Both the position numbers and the translations under genes were made by a program. The notes under the pieces are model-generated. The model saw only the letters and a program-made list of their open reading frames with translations, did not search any database and was not told where the DNA came from. A stretch of 64,000 nucleotides of DNA. It comes from Isoetes taiwanensis. Its lineage: Eukaryota > Streptophyta > Lycopodiopsida > Isoetales > Isoetaceae. This document shows, piece by piece, positions 42,912 to 53,403 of the stretch (position 1 is the first letter of the stretch; the number at the start of each line of letters is the position of its first letter). The DNA lies in the NCBI GenBank assembly GCA_021234155.1, contig JAJEKV010000057.1:4867821-4931820 (forward strand), read 5' to 3'.

Positions 42912-45900
42912 TTATTTTTTTAAAGGTTCTTTCTAAGATATTCCGAAGTATATATTTTTTCTGTAGATATGGCCGTTGATTAGGAAAAAATGTGGCAGCT
43001 TCGAAGCTGTTAGAACTTCTTCAAGCCAATAAGCACTCGCTTCTCCAATAATTAGAAATAATGATGGTGAAGCAGAAGGAAACCCTTTGAAGCTAAAGCC
43101 ATAGGGGGTAGGGGATGGGACGGGGAAGGGCAGTGGGTGGGTGTGGGGACCAAAGGATTGAAGAGATTTCAAATGACGATCCTCCCTTCAAAAAATAATA
43201 ATAATTTAAATTCTAGAAAGCAATAGAATAAACTATTATAATTTTAATAATAATTAAAATAAAGCAATGAATATAGATATCAATTACACAATGGTATTGT
43301 TATTACAGCCTACAAAAAGTAGGGTCGATTGTGCTACCTAGAACTCCCAGAGCTCCCCGCAACCTTGATTTCCCGGAACTCCCCCACGCACAATCCCACT
43401 AACCCCCGGGATTAGTTTGAAGCCCAGCTTCAATAGTTCTTATCAAAAGAACCAATACTGCAGTAGCAGTATTGCTCAACACTAGAGTAAACTCACAATC
43501 AATAGGAAAAGCTCCAGAAATATCAGGAAGTCTTTGAAGCTATCCCAAAGAGGTCTGATTGATCTTTGATCAATAAATGAGAATAAAACATAACAAAATG
43601 ACAAAGGGATAGAAGGAATCGAACAAAAGAATCACGAATCCAATGACCACGGTCTGGTACCTCTATCCCTGGGACATCTGCACCATTTTTTTTTTCATTT
43701 TTTTTTAAGGAAGGAAGAAATTTGTATTCAAAAGATTGGAAGAATGTACACATAAGTAATACCTCAATGCTTAGATAAAAATTCAATACCATTGCATCTT
43801 CCTTGAAAAGACTACTATAGGAGAAACTCAACATCTTCATCTTTCGAATTCCAATGCAAGAAATAAAGACCCTTACTACTCAGATAAAATGAAGCACACG
43901 GTGTCCATTACAACATCTGAAGGCGAGCAAGAAGAATAATTAAGCATTCAAATCTGCCATAAGCAAATCTTATGGCATAATCCCGATGCTGCCAGATCCT
44001 AAAATATATCAGTGCCTTAGCAAAAATACCCATTCTTAGGCATATCAGTAGTTGAGTGATCTTGGCATAACAGTACCCAATAACAAAGATAGCTCAAGCG
44101 TAATAGTACTTGAGCATATTGCGCATATCAGTACCGCATTTTTTCTTTTTCAATAGGAGGTGGGCTATATTATGGTTATTTAAGACCCTCTGTTGGCCTA
44201 GCCCCACAATTCGACGAATACTTAGTAGCAGCGTCAAGGTCTGAACCGGATTCAGCAAAAGCGGCAACTTCACGGTATTGTGCCGATTTTGGTTTCAAGC
44301 TACCACAAACTTGTTTCAGGCATATCTGTACCTGAACAAGATTCAACGTAGTAGTACCCAAGATAAAAAAGAACTCAAGCATAGCAGTACTTGAGTTAAA
44401 TATATGCATGTTATTTTACCTTTCATCATGCTTTGGAGTATTGCAAGAAAGCTACAGAAGTTCGTTCATCGTCAAAACAAAAACACACCTTGCCGTTAAA
44501 TATTCTAGACCAAGTAGCTGACCTTTCTCGCTTGGAACACCTATCACAATATGAGATGATCCCTACTGGCAGAATAATATCAAGGCTTTTCTACATAATT
44601 TGAACCTTCATTTGTAGCTTTTCAGCTTCTCTTCTTCGTTTTATAGGCCAGTATCCCATACTCTCAAGTATACTACCTTTCGACATGACAAAATCCAAGG
44701 AAGAAATCATAGCAATCCATCAAAGAATAATGAAGCACTGAAGAAAGAGTCCACGTTAGTGGAGTACCTACTGTAAATAGAGGGAAAAAATCATAGCCGT
44801 CAGAGAAAAATCTAGATAGGTTTGAAGATTTGATTGTGGATAACATGATGAAATTGCTGCATTAGCATCAAAAGAAATGTTAATCGATGTATTCTCCACT
44901 GCCTGGTTCGGCCAAGAAAAGAAGGCAGCCATCTGCCTAGCCGCTCTCGTCCAGTGGCATCGTCCTCGGTCTACTTTCTTCCTATTTGCACCAAAAAAAC
45001 GCGAAGACAACTGCACCAAAATAGATCCTAGCCAAAGTAAATACATGCACCACGACGTATCTACAAGAACGAAACCTTGTTGCCATGGACGAGTGCTTCG
45101 GGATAAATAAACAAAAATAGGAGGAGAAACTGCCCCAACAATGATCACTATATGCCAAGCAGATAAAGAAATATGTCCAAGAAAAGATCATTTTCAAGAG
45201 TTGTTCCCGAATGGTCATGTTTATTTTATTATTGTTCCTTTATCAGTTTTCTTCTCAACTTTCAATTTTAGCCATTGACGGGTAGGATATTCTTGGCATT
45301 GTGCCAGATCCATGGCTACTAACATTTTGCCAAAAAAATCACATGACATTTCCTATGGTCCGGATTGAAAATTTTTAGACCATGGCTTCAATCGATCCTA
45401 CCTGGAGCAAGAAATTCCTTGGCCTCCGCTCAATCGCGGCAACACAGATCTGCGTCCAAGCACCTGGGCCAACAAATTGTTATCAACAGCTTCTTCAAAG
45501 CTAATGTGCACAATTCAATCTGGAAGAAGTTTCAAACAATGAATCCGGATATCAGGCAAGCTTTTCACTTTCTGTCCCATCGCCTACCTTCCTCATCGTA
45601 GAATTTGGCCGGCTCGAATTTGTTCGGAGGCCGGACAAGATGGTTAAACCACGCCGTGTGTTCTTCTGCTGTTCTGGGCTAACAAATTATTATAACCCCT
45701 AAATTTCTGCTGCCCGACCCACTAAATTTATCTCCCCACTAAATTATTTACAAAGCTCGACATAGATACTATCTCCCCACTAAATTATTTAGCCTGTTCC
45801 GTGCCGCTCCAATCCTCGACTCCAAAAATCGAGAACACAGGCATGCAATCCTGACCTGTCATGCCCATCTCCACAGCCATGTCCTTCTATATTCGAACCA

Positions 45901-46549
45901 TTCGAACACAAATCGAAATAAACAGGTACTGCGAACACAACCATACAAATCTTTGGGCCACTACATTCTCCCGCAATCAAGCAGCTCAAATCAGCTAAAA
46001 AATACACGGCATACGATTTTTCCGTACAATACCCAGGCAAAATCTTGGCCAAACCATGCCAGAAATACCGCCCGCAAATACCAAAAAAAAAAAAAAAATG
46101 GAAGTTTATAGTACATTAATATTTTTATTGTATCAAACTATTCCAACTCAGTAGTCGAGAAGGCAGCATATACTTGTTCCGGCGGGAAAGAAAGAACAAA
46201 AAAACAAAAAAAACAAAAAAAAAACAAATATCCGCTTAGCGAGGCAAGAATGGGCATATTTCCGGATCTCTCTCCCAACAATCATGGTATCAATCCATTC
46301 TCACTGCCCTAAATCCGGCATCACAATCTATCCATAGATTCAAAGGCTTTGCTGCTCAGGTGCATGCCCAAATTCCCTTGGACTTAAGTCCGGCCAAAGG
46401 GATATGACTGGTGTCGAAATATGGTGAGGAAAGGGTTCGCAAGGCCATATCCATGCCATCTGATTTGGTTTTAAAAGAAGAAATTCAGTGCAGAATGCGA
46501 CCCCATCTAGAGTGGGAGAGGCCAATGTGAGGAAGGTGAGAGGTGCAGC
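42912..46549. other. Gene-poor region
   Basis: No recognisable gene on either strand over 3.6 kb. Notable content is a G-rich tract (43103-43148); two diverged units sharing the dyad CTCAAG...CTTGAG (44091-44115 and 44371-44396) in a stretch repeating CATATCAGTACC-like words; a direct repeat TATCTCCCCACTAAATTATTT (about 45729 and 45771); and A-rich tracts at 46081-46098 and 46195-46232. It looks like layered old insertions. Confidence 0.45.
43103..43148 (+). other. G-quadruplex-prone G-rich tract
   Basis: The plus strand carries at least seven runs of three or more G within 46 bp (TAGGGGGTAGGGGATGGGAC, then GGGGAAGGG, GGGTGGGTGTGGGG), with loops of 1-4 bases for most. This fits the standard G4 pattern. 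No gene start is recognised nearby, so any role is unknown. Confidence 0.5.
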
Positions 46550-46836
46550 CTGCAGCCTCTCTACTTCCTCGACTCAGGTACAAGCTATTTCAAAACTTTC
46601 TGGTGTTGCCGGGATTAGTAGAGTGGAAGTTTGCCATTTGGCGGGACTTCTTGGGTGTTGTAGATGGTGATGGTCGGTTTGTACAGCAGTAGAGTTGCAG
46701 TTTTTCTGTGAGTTTGTTGTGGAGTGTCGAGGTATCGCTGTCTCTTTGGGGCAGTTCTCCTTCCTCTTCACTCGCTTTGTAACATTACCATTCTTTTAAT
46801 ATATTGATGACACAGTTCTTCAAAAAAAAAAAAAAA
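46550..46836 (+). mobile_element. LINE-like 3' end with poly(A) tail
   Basis: A stretch ending TTTTAATATATTGATGACAC then CAGTTCTTC runs into 15 A (46822-46836). Plant LINEs usually end in an AT-rich 3' UTR of this sort followed by poly(A). No RT or endonuclease codons are visible upstream and the 5' limit is unknown, so this would be a strongly 5'-truncated copy. A processed mRNA copy is also possible. No target duplication was identified. Confidence 0.35.
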
Positions 46837-47410
46837 GAGAAGAATTAAATGAAAAAAGTAAATGCTACAGGCTATAAAATCGGGTGAAAAGAGAGGCTTA
46901 TTACCATCAGCCCAAGCAAAGACGTCAGGAGGCAATCGGCAACTGGCCATGGGGCTTTGGAATTTCAATTTTGCCATGGAATGTGACAGTGGATCCAGAG
47001 CGACGAGCTGCTAGATCAAATTCAAAAGCAGCCAAACGGACATGAGATTCAAAAGTGGCCAAGCTTCAAAACAGACCAAGCTGCAAATCAAATCCAAAAG
47101 CAGTGGGCTGCACATCAAATTCAAAAGCGGCCAGTGTTAGGTTCTAACTAGAATGCTGAAGCTATAAGATCAAATATATTGTGATTAAATTGCTGAAGGT
47201 GCGTTGGAACTTCTGCTTTATATTTTCGACGGTTACGGAGGTGGCAGGACCTGAAAACTCAATACAAGTGTTGTGCCACTGTTAATGCATCGAATTTAAC
47301 ATGGTTGCATCAGATTGGAAGCAAAAATGAGGTGGGAAAGGGGATTTGTTCTACCTACAAGGACTGCCATTTCTTCGCTAAATAAATCCACATCAGTCGA
47401 TTATGGAAGA
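46837..47410. other. No gene recognised
   Basis: Spacer with a local repeat family: AAATTCAAAAGCAGCCAAACG, GATTCAAAAGTGGCCAAGC, AAATCCAAAAGCAGTGGGC and AAATTCAAAAGCGGCCAGTG occur in series between 47015 and 47135, about 30-40 bp apart. This is a small diverged tandem repeat. No coding frame stands out. Confidence 0.4.
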
Positions 47411-47542
47411 GATAATTTTCACCGACGAAAAAGTTCGCGGTGACATTTCCTGGCGACAGCCAGGCTCGCGGACGGCGCCGCTCGCGACGGAGGCGGCCGC
47501 CAGAAAATTTCACGGCGAAGTTTTTTGTCAGTGAAAATTACC
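47411..47542. mobile_element. Foldback element, 132 bp, GC-rich centre
   Basis: The left arm (47411-47457, GATAATTTTCACCGACGAAA onward) and the inverted right arm (47496-47542) match at about 38 of 47 positions over AATTTTCAC-GAC-AAAAA-TTCGC-GTGA-ATTT-CTGGCG. The roughly 38-bp centre is CG-rich (GGACGGCGCCGCTCGCGACG). Long imperfect inversion with a short centre and no ORF fits a MITE or foldback transposon. A target duplication could not be assigned. Confidence 0.55.
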
Positions 47543-48378
47543 TAAGGGGGCTTGAAATTTGCCCCCTGATAATTTTTCCCCCGCGTCTTCTGGGGTTTTT
47601 TTCTTCGGTGGCGCCGCTTCTGAGGGGAAGATGAGGTAGCTCCTAACAGCAGGGCAGATCGACAGGGAGGGGATCGACTACAAATTTCAATCTGAAGAAA
47701 CAAGGCGTTTGGGGCAGAAATTTCAAGGCCCCTATTTTTTCGTAAGTTTATTATTCCATCTCGGATTTGTACCTCCTTCTTCTTCCACATCTGTTCTCAC
47801 TTTTCTGCCTCTGTTTACCCAGGCTACTGCGCACATCTTCATCTTCCCAAATTTCTTCACATTCTTCAGGCCCTGCGCGGTATAAGATTGAAGCGGGATT
47901 GATAGAAGATGGCGACTTGGAATGAAAGAATTGCATACATGTCGCTTATTGCTTGAAAGGCCATTCTACAAAAATGGAAGGTGCTCGCTGCCTTAAACTA
48001 GCTCACGAACTGATCGATGCAAAGAGCTTTAGATTCTGTCAATGACCGTATATCTGAGAGATTCAGTCTTAATGTTAATTATGTGGATTTGGAAAATTTG
48101 CAAGAGAGACATAGTCAAATTCGACAGATTTGCAATAGCACAGAACCTGCCACTGCTTAGAACTTGCACAAGATTGGACGATTTAAGCTCAGTTATGGAG
48201 ACATGCGATGATGGGTATCCAAGATGCAACATTCTGGAAGCAGGATGTAGAAAAAGAACAGTCCGAAAGGTATGTACCAAATTTCAAATTTCAAGCACGG
48301 GCGGGAAAAAAATGTGAGGTAAAGAAAAAAAGGCAGGGTATGAAAAAGACAGGGAAAAAACAATTATCTTAATATATA
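47543..48378 (+). other. Possible decayed coding stretch, unrecognised
   Basis: Between about 48025 and 48160 a plus-strand frame reads ALDSVNDRISERFSLNVNYV, then DLENLQERHSQIRQICNST, before a stop. It is hydrophilic and protein-like, but I recognise no family. The preceding ATG at 47910 gives only a short peptide (MATWNERIAYMSLIA). The rest of the interval has no visible gene. It could be an exon of a lost gene or chance. Confidence 0.25.
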
Positions 48379-48406
48379 CTAGTAACAGTGCCCAGCGTTG
48401 CTGGGC
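48379..48406 (-). mobile_element. Helitron 3' terminus
   Basis: On the minus strand a perfect 7-bp-stem hairpin GCCCAGCAACGCTGGGC (48390-48406) is followed by 7 bases and CTAG (48379-48382), and the flanking base is T. This meets the Helitron 3' rule: hairpin, short spacer, CTRR, insertion before T. The element body would extend to the right (higher coordinates); its 5' TC end was not located. It shares its layout with the end at 37196-37225. Confidence 0.6.
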
Positions 48407-50819
48407 AGAAGTTTGTAACCTGTAAATGATAATCCTGCAGATTCGCTTTGGAAACACGATGTCTTGACTTTGTTCACACTTAATCTTAATGCATGATGTC
48501 ATATTGGTCTTTCAAAGCAGTGTTAAATGCAACTCCCACTCTTTAATGTCTTCTCACTGGCATGTTAGATCAATAGCAATATCTCATAGCCAAGACATAA
48601 GGCAAGGCTATAAGAAATCTATGCGCGTAGAAATCTCTCTCTATGAGAAGATGAACACTTTATTGTCCCATGAATTGAACTCGCGACTTTGGAAATAGTT
48701 CACTGAGCTTTGCATAGACAATGGTTGGTTCATTGAGCTTTTCTAGACAATGGTACAACCACATCCTCGGAAACCACCCCTTTTTGAGGTTTAATTTCAT
48801 TACATTCATGACATTTCTTTCCATGAAACCACCAAATCAAGTCTGGTTTGTTCATGATACCAATAAGAACTTACATAATGTTTTATCTTAATGATAAGAC
48901 TAGTGGTAAGACTAAGGTAAATGGAAAGATAAGTAATGAAACATATGCAATAAAACTTACATAATGTCATCAATAATTAATAGCAATGGTTGAAAATTCC
49001 AAATGCCTACCTCAAGTTCATGTAGCAATAATAGAAAATTCCAAACATCTACCTCAAGTTCATGCATAAAGAAACATGGAGTTTTCCCTTAGGATGGCAA
49101 TTTTAGAGTGATGTTTCCTCCAACACCACCTTTCTATATGATCTCTTGTTCATTTTCTAAATATTCAAGTGACAATTTACTTAATAAAAAGAAGAATATA
49201 TTAAAGCTTGTCTGCTATACCCACATCGTTTCCAACTCCAAAGCCAGCTCCAAATGCAGGTATTACATAATTGTAGTCAAACAACAATTGTTTCTAAGGA
49301 AACCAGTAGTGCCCCACATAGTACTTAGAGCAAAGAAGAGGTCGAGAGGGTTCCAATTTAACTACTTTGATATTTTGTTATGTGCGGTCTTTATGTGTTC
49401 TACTGACTGATATAACTCTTCCTATCTGGCTGATTGATGAGTCTTGTAATAAGGTTTTTGGACCACTTCTATTAATAAAATATAAAAATACCTTGCCTTC
49501 AAGAAAAAAAAAATAAAAAAAATTGTTTTTTAAGGATCGTCCTCCAAAGCCAGCTCCAGATACAGGTATTACATAATTGTAGTCAAGCAGCAAATGCAGC
49601 CAAACAGCAACAGCTAACTAAAACTCGCCATATAACAAAGGCAAAATTCAAGCTGTTATTTTATTTTCAAATGAACTTTGTATAGATAATAATACATGTC
49701 CAACATGTACGTGGTTCAAAACTTAGAAAAAAAATACTTGCACAATATAACTACAACAGCTTGAAGTAACAATTCAAATTTGCACTGCAAAGACATAGAA
49801 TGAGGCGTTAGTGCCCGCTTTTCCCATTTTATGATAGCTCGCAGAAGATCCATATTAGCTCGCATAAGATCTGCATCTTGCAATTTGTTTGGCTCACAAG
49901 CAATAAAACTTTCTTTTTTGCATTATTCTATGGCAAATCATCTATCAAAAATGATGATGGATACGTTTCTTCATTGGCCATATTCCAAAACCATACGTAC
50001 ATCTCGGCAACAGTTATACGGCATCAAGTCAATGCATAAATTATGCTACATATCATTGAAAAAAAAAGGGTAAAACTGACCAGTGACAGTTGCAAGCTTT
50101 GTAGCTTATGGACATTAAAGCTTGTATATACTTGTTTCCAGGAACACACATTTCTTTTGCATTGCGTTGTGGTGTTGCTTGAATCTCCTGCTTCTGCTCT
50201 CCCTTTTTAGTCACCACATAGGATATTAAATATGAGGTTTTTGTAGATTAACTGGATCACTTAACTGCTTAATCATAGGCTTTCAGATACATAATACAAC
50301 AATTTGAATAATTCGAAGCTAAGTATTTTGTTTCTGATAGAGATGGAGAAGATGCTGCTCCTCCAAGTGTTCACATGATAGATGAGATTGCAGATAAGTC
50401 CAAGACTTATAGGGCTGTAACTGAGGCTTATTTTCTTCTAGATTCATGATTCAATACATTGTCAAATAAATAGAGATGTCTTGTTATGACCTAAGGTAAG
50501 TTCCCCTTTGCCAGATTGCTGATGACAAAATCAAGTAGAAACCCTATTAAAGACAACTCAAACTTGAATATCTTTGCCATAAGCATCAATCTGATCAAGG
50601 TCATTCTTGGATCCCTTCATATGTCCTCTTTTCCTTTAAGGTGCTGGCCCAGTGATATGTCTAGCTAATTGTGTGACTGAACATCTTAGCTCAGTTATAA
50701 CCAAAACTTACATGGAAATCTCAGCTCAAGTTGGACGCTTAGGAGCTCCCAATTATATTTCTCTTGCAATGCCGGTCTTCAAGCTCGAATACAACAAAAT
50801 TGGAAATAGTGAGACTCTT
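48407..50819. other. Gene-poor region, possibly Helitron body and a retroposed copy
   Basis: No domain found. A diverged direct repeat of about 45 bp (CAAAGCCAGCTCCAAATGCAG at 49238 and CAAAGCCAGCTCCAGATACAG at 49544, both followed by GTATTACATAATTGTAGTCAA) brackets a segment ending in an A-rich tail (49504-49521). This may be a LINE or SINE insertion or a local duplication. At 50652-50830 a frame reads ISAQVGRLGAPNYISLAMPV, protein-like but unrecognised; it is interrupted by the hAT-type element. Confidence 0.4.
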
Positions 50820-50827
50820 TTGAATAG

Positions 50828-51378
50828 CAGTGTTGTTTACGTACCCGTATTTTACGTTTACATACGTCCCGTATACGTACTATACCTATAAGTTGACAGG
50901 TCAAATTGAGCTCTTGTTTTATTAATACCGTACTTAACATATTAATACGTACAATACGTATGATAAGTACTTTATACAAAAAAAAAGCTTCCAAATAACA
51001 TTAGGTAAAATTATAGATTAGGAAAAATACATTATTATATGTTATAGAATAGAATAGGAGTAAAAAACACATTAGGAGACTTTAGACATTAGGGAAATTA
51101 TGGAATTGTAGTTAAAAAAAAAAAGAAAAACCAATCTTCTTGCAAATAAAAACCCAAAACCTCTGAGTTTTTTCCTCTTTCTTCTTACCCTAGCCGTCGA
51201 AGCTACAGGAAGTACTTAACGTACTGTACGTAAAGTACGTATTTTACGTATTTAATAAGTATTTTATAATTCCAAAAAACGTATTTAAAGTACTTTTTAA
51301 ATGAGAGGTATGCATACGGTACTAATACGTTAAATACATATAATACCCGTACCGTACTAAACGTACCTGACAACACTG
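50828..51378. mobile_element. hAT-type non-autonomous element, 551 bp, with 8-bp target duplication
   Basis: It is flanked by perfect TTGAATAG repeats (50820-50827 and 51379-51386). The ends are CAGTGTTGTTTACGTAC and, inverted from the right end, CAGTGTTGTCAGGTACG: the first nine bases are identical and the next are similar. An 8-bp duplication and C-A-G ends define hAT. Both subterminal zones are packed with TACGTA, GTACGT and ACGTATTT motifs (50836-50960 and 51214-51370), which look like transposase-binding repeats. No transposase ORF is present. Confidence 0.9.
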
Positions 51379-52204
51379 TTGAATAGTTGCTTCTGGTAAT
51401 AACCTTCAAAATCAAAGCCAGAAAGAAAAGCTGGCAAACTTACCAGCACATTGAGTTGGATGCTTAAGAGCTCCGGATGATATCTTTCCTGGAATACTTG
51501 TCTTTGGCAGATATAGGACTCGAACACGATGCCTTCAAGGATGCAAATGATGGTTTTTCTTCTAATCTAGCTCCGACGTTTCTTGAGCAAGCTGCCATCA
51601 CAAAAATATGTTTGCAACAATACTGAGAGGAGCAAACCCTGGAACAAAGGGTGCTTAGCTCCACTGAAGGAAAAACTTTTCTGCTCTTTTTATTTTAATT
51701 GATCAATGTGGGCCGCCCGACACAGAGCTCACAAAGCCCAAAAACCTACCCGCCATAGCCCAAAGCTGCAAGCAGATGATGCCGCCACAGCTAGCACACA
51801 ACAGCGTACAATAGATCTGTGCACAGAAGACGGCTTCAACGCAACTACAATATCTGACCGTCCAATAGCTAGATGGAATCTCCACTGTCCAGATTAGGGC
51901 GGGATACAACGCCCTATAACATTATAATATAGGATAAATATTGTCGGTCGATTCTTCTAGAATCCTATATTATAAAACCCTGGCGTCTGTCTATCCATTC
52001 GATCGACGGTCGAGATCGTCCCAATGTCCCTCCGCCCTGATCGATGGCCAAGATTTTATGAATGTCCCTCTGTCCCGATCGACGACCCATATGATGCTAT
52101 GTGGCACAATAAAGCAAAAGCGGCGTTTCAAAAAATGAAAAGGCATGAAATTTAATAGGTAACGAAGCAAGTTTACCATTGGGATCTGGCGAGAGTTTAC
52201 TTAA
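51379..52204. other. No gene recognised; hairpin and tandem motif
   Basis: It contains a 14-bp perfect inverted repeat, TTATAATATAGGAT (51922-51935) and ATCCTATATTATAA (51962-51975), around 26 bases. It also has two diverged units of about 50 bp sharing AATGTCCCTC and CGATCGA (52022-52085). These may be the edges of a small transposon or Helitron. Sequence at 51450-51500 resembles that at 50725-50780 (GAGTTGGATGCTTAAGAGCTCC against AAGTTGGACGCTTAGGAGCTCC), suggesting a local duplication. Confidence 0.4.
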
Positions 52205-52325
52205 AATAGACACCTGATTTTGAAACTGGTATAGTAAAAGGAAACTGAATAGAGCTGTTTACGGACTCAAGCAATCCCCTAAAGATTGGTATAAATGCAT
52301 GGATACTTATTTACAAGAGCATAAT
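52205..52325 (+). pseudogene. Ty1/copia reverse transcriptase scrap
   Basis: On the plus strand PDFETGIVKG and, one base out of frame, NRAVYGLKQSPKDWYKCMDT then YLQEHN correspond to the copia RT segment K-L-x-x-A-L-Y-G-L-K-Q-S-P. The same stretch is found in the array copia (AVYGLKQSPREWYNCMNNYL), but this scrap is a different family and lies on the opposite strand. Only about 40 codons remain, with a frameshift at about 52243. Confidence 0.75.
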
Positions 52326-52602
52326 TCTTATTCGTTGTCGTCTTTCCCTTCTTAACAGGGATAAGGACGGGATCATATCGACCAGTGTAAGGGTTATCTG
52401 CTGTGGTAGCATACCAATGAACATTCACAGTAGAGGGAACATTATCTTTTAAAACGATATCCTTAACACTTGCAATCCAGAGAGGCCTATTCTTATTATC
52501 ATCTGTAGATGGAACAACAATCAACGTTCCTTTAGTAAGATCTGCAAGCTTTTCAGGAGTTAGAGATTCTTTTTTTCTTGCACGTCTAGCCCCAAGATAC
52601 AT
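52326..52602 (-). pseudogene. ORF fragment of unknown, possibly transposon, origin
   Basis: The minus-strand frame from 52602 reads SLTPEKLADLTKGTLIVVPS, NRPLWIASVKDIVLKDNV, NVHWYATTADNPYTGRYDP and VLIPVKKGKTTTNKNY. It then runs into the antisense of the copia RT scrap. The composition is clearly protein-like, with mixed hydrophobic strands, but I do not recognise the family. It might be the C-terminal region of a transposase whose N-terminal part is missing. No partner exon was found to the right. Confidence 0.4.
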
Positions 52603-53403
52603 TTCACGATTCTATGCTTCTTTCTCATTTACCGTCGTGTTGAACGTGGACTCTTGATCTGTTGTCTCTTGATTTGACAGACCTTTGACTTTCAGGCCAC
52701 TGGAAGGGAACTTCTAATACAGTGCTCTTCAAGGATTTAGTTACATCAGTATGTCTGCAAAAAACACCCCCCACCAAGACTTATCTTCTTCCTTAAGGTA
52801 CTTGAATGCCAATCTTATGTTCTTCTCCATGTGTTTTAAGGAGACCACGAGATTTTTACCCTTGTTCATATTAGTAAACTCTATAGAGCTTTTTAATGGC
52901 TACTGAAGAGGACGTGTCATTTGACGGAGGAAGGAAAGGATGTATTCAACTCGTGTTTTTTTCTCTGATTTTATTTGCTCTGCTCTTGCTCATCCATTCC
53001 TTAAAATACTTTCTTATTTTGCTTTAGAAAATGACGATTGCAAGCACTGCTCCATGTTTACAGAAAACTACCCGATAAAGGAAAATCTAGAAACTCTTAA
53101 CTTTGGTGTGATCCTTGAGCTCTTAACAGATAAAGACAGTAGATAGAACTTTTCCTTATCATGCTGAAGATGAAAGAAAGATAAAAAAAATACTAGAGTA
53201 GAAATGAAATATCAGAATGGAAAATTTCATAACCACAACCTTGATTCAACTCTTGTTGAATATTGCAGACACATATTTGGACTTGAGATGTTTAAATTCA
53301 GTGTCAAACGATATTGATATCAGGGATAGTATGGAGGCCTCCGTACTATCAGTAGTAAGCATGGATTTAATATTGCCAAATCTGGAAGGGACCCATCTAT
53401 CTG
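52603..53403. other. No firm gene; possible minus-strand exon at 53237-53390
   Basis: Mostly non-coding. On the minus strand, 53390-53237 can be read as NIKSMLTTDSTEASILSLIS then FDTEFKHLKSKYVSAIFNKS and stop, which could be an alternative last exon for the cluster at 53404-54787. The acceptor would be the TTTTTTAACAG at about 53403-53413. Support is weak. Confidence 0.3.

Noticed and set aside
44768-45218. ORFs on both strands around 44768-45218
   Set aside because: Overlapping frames without recognisable motifs and with no splice or promoter context; most likely chance.
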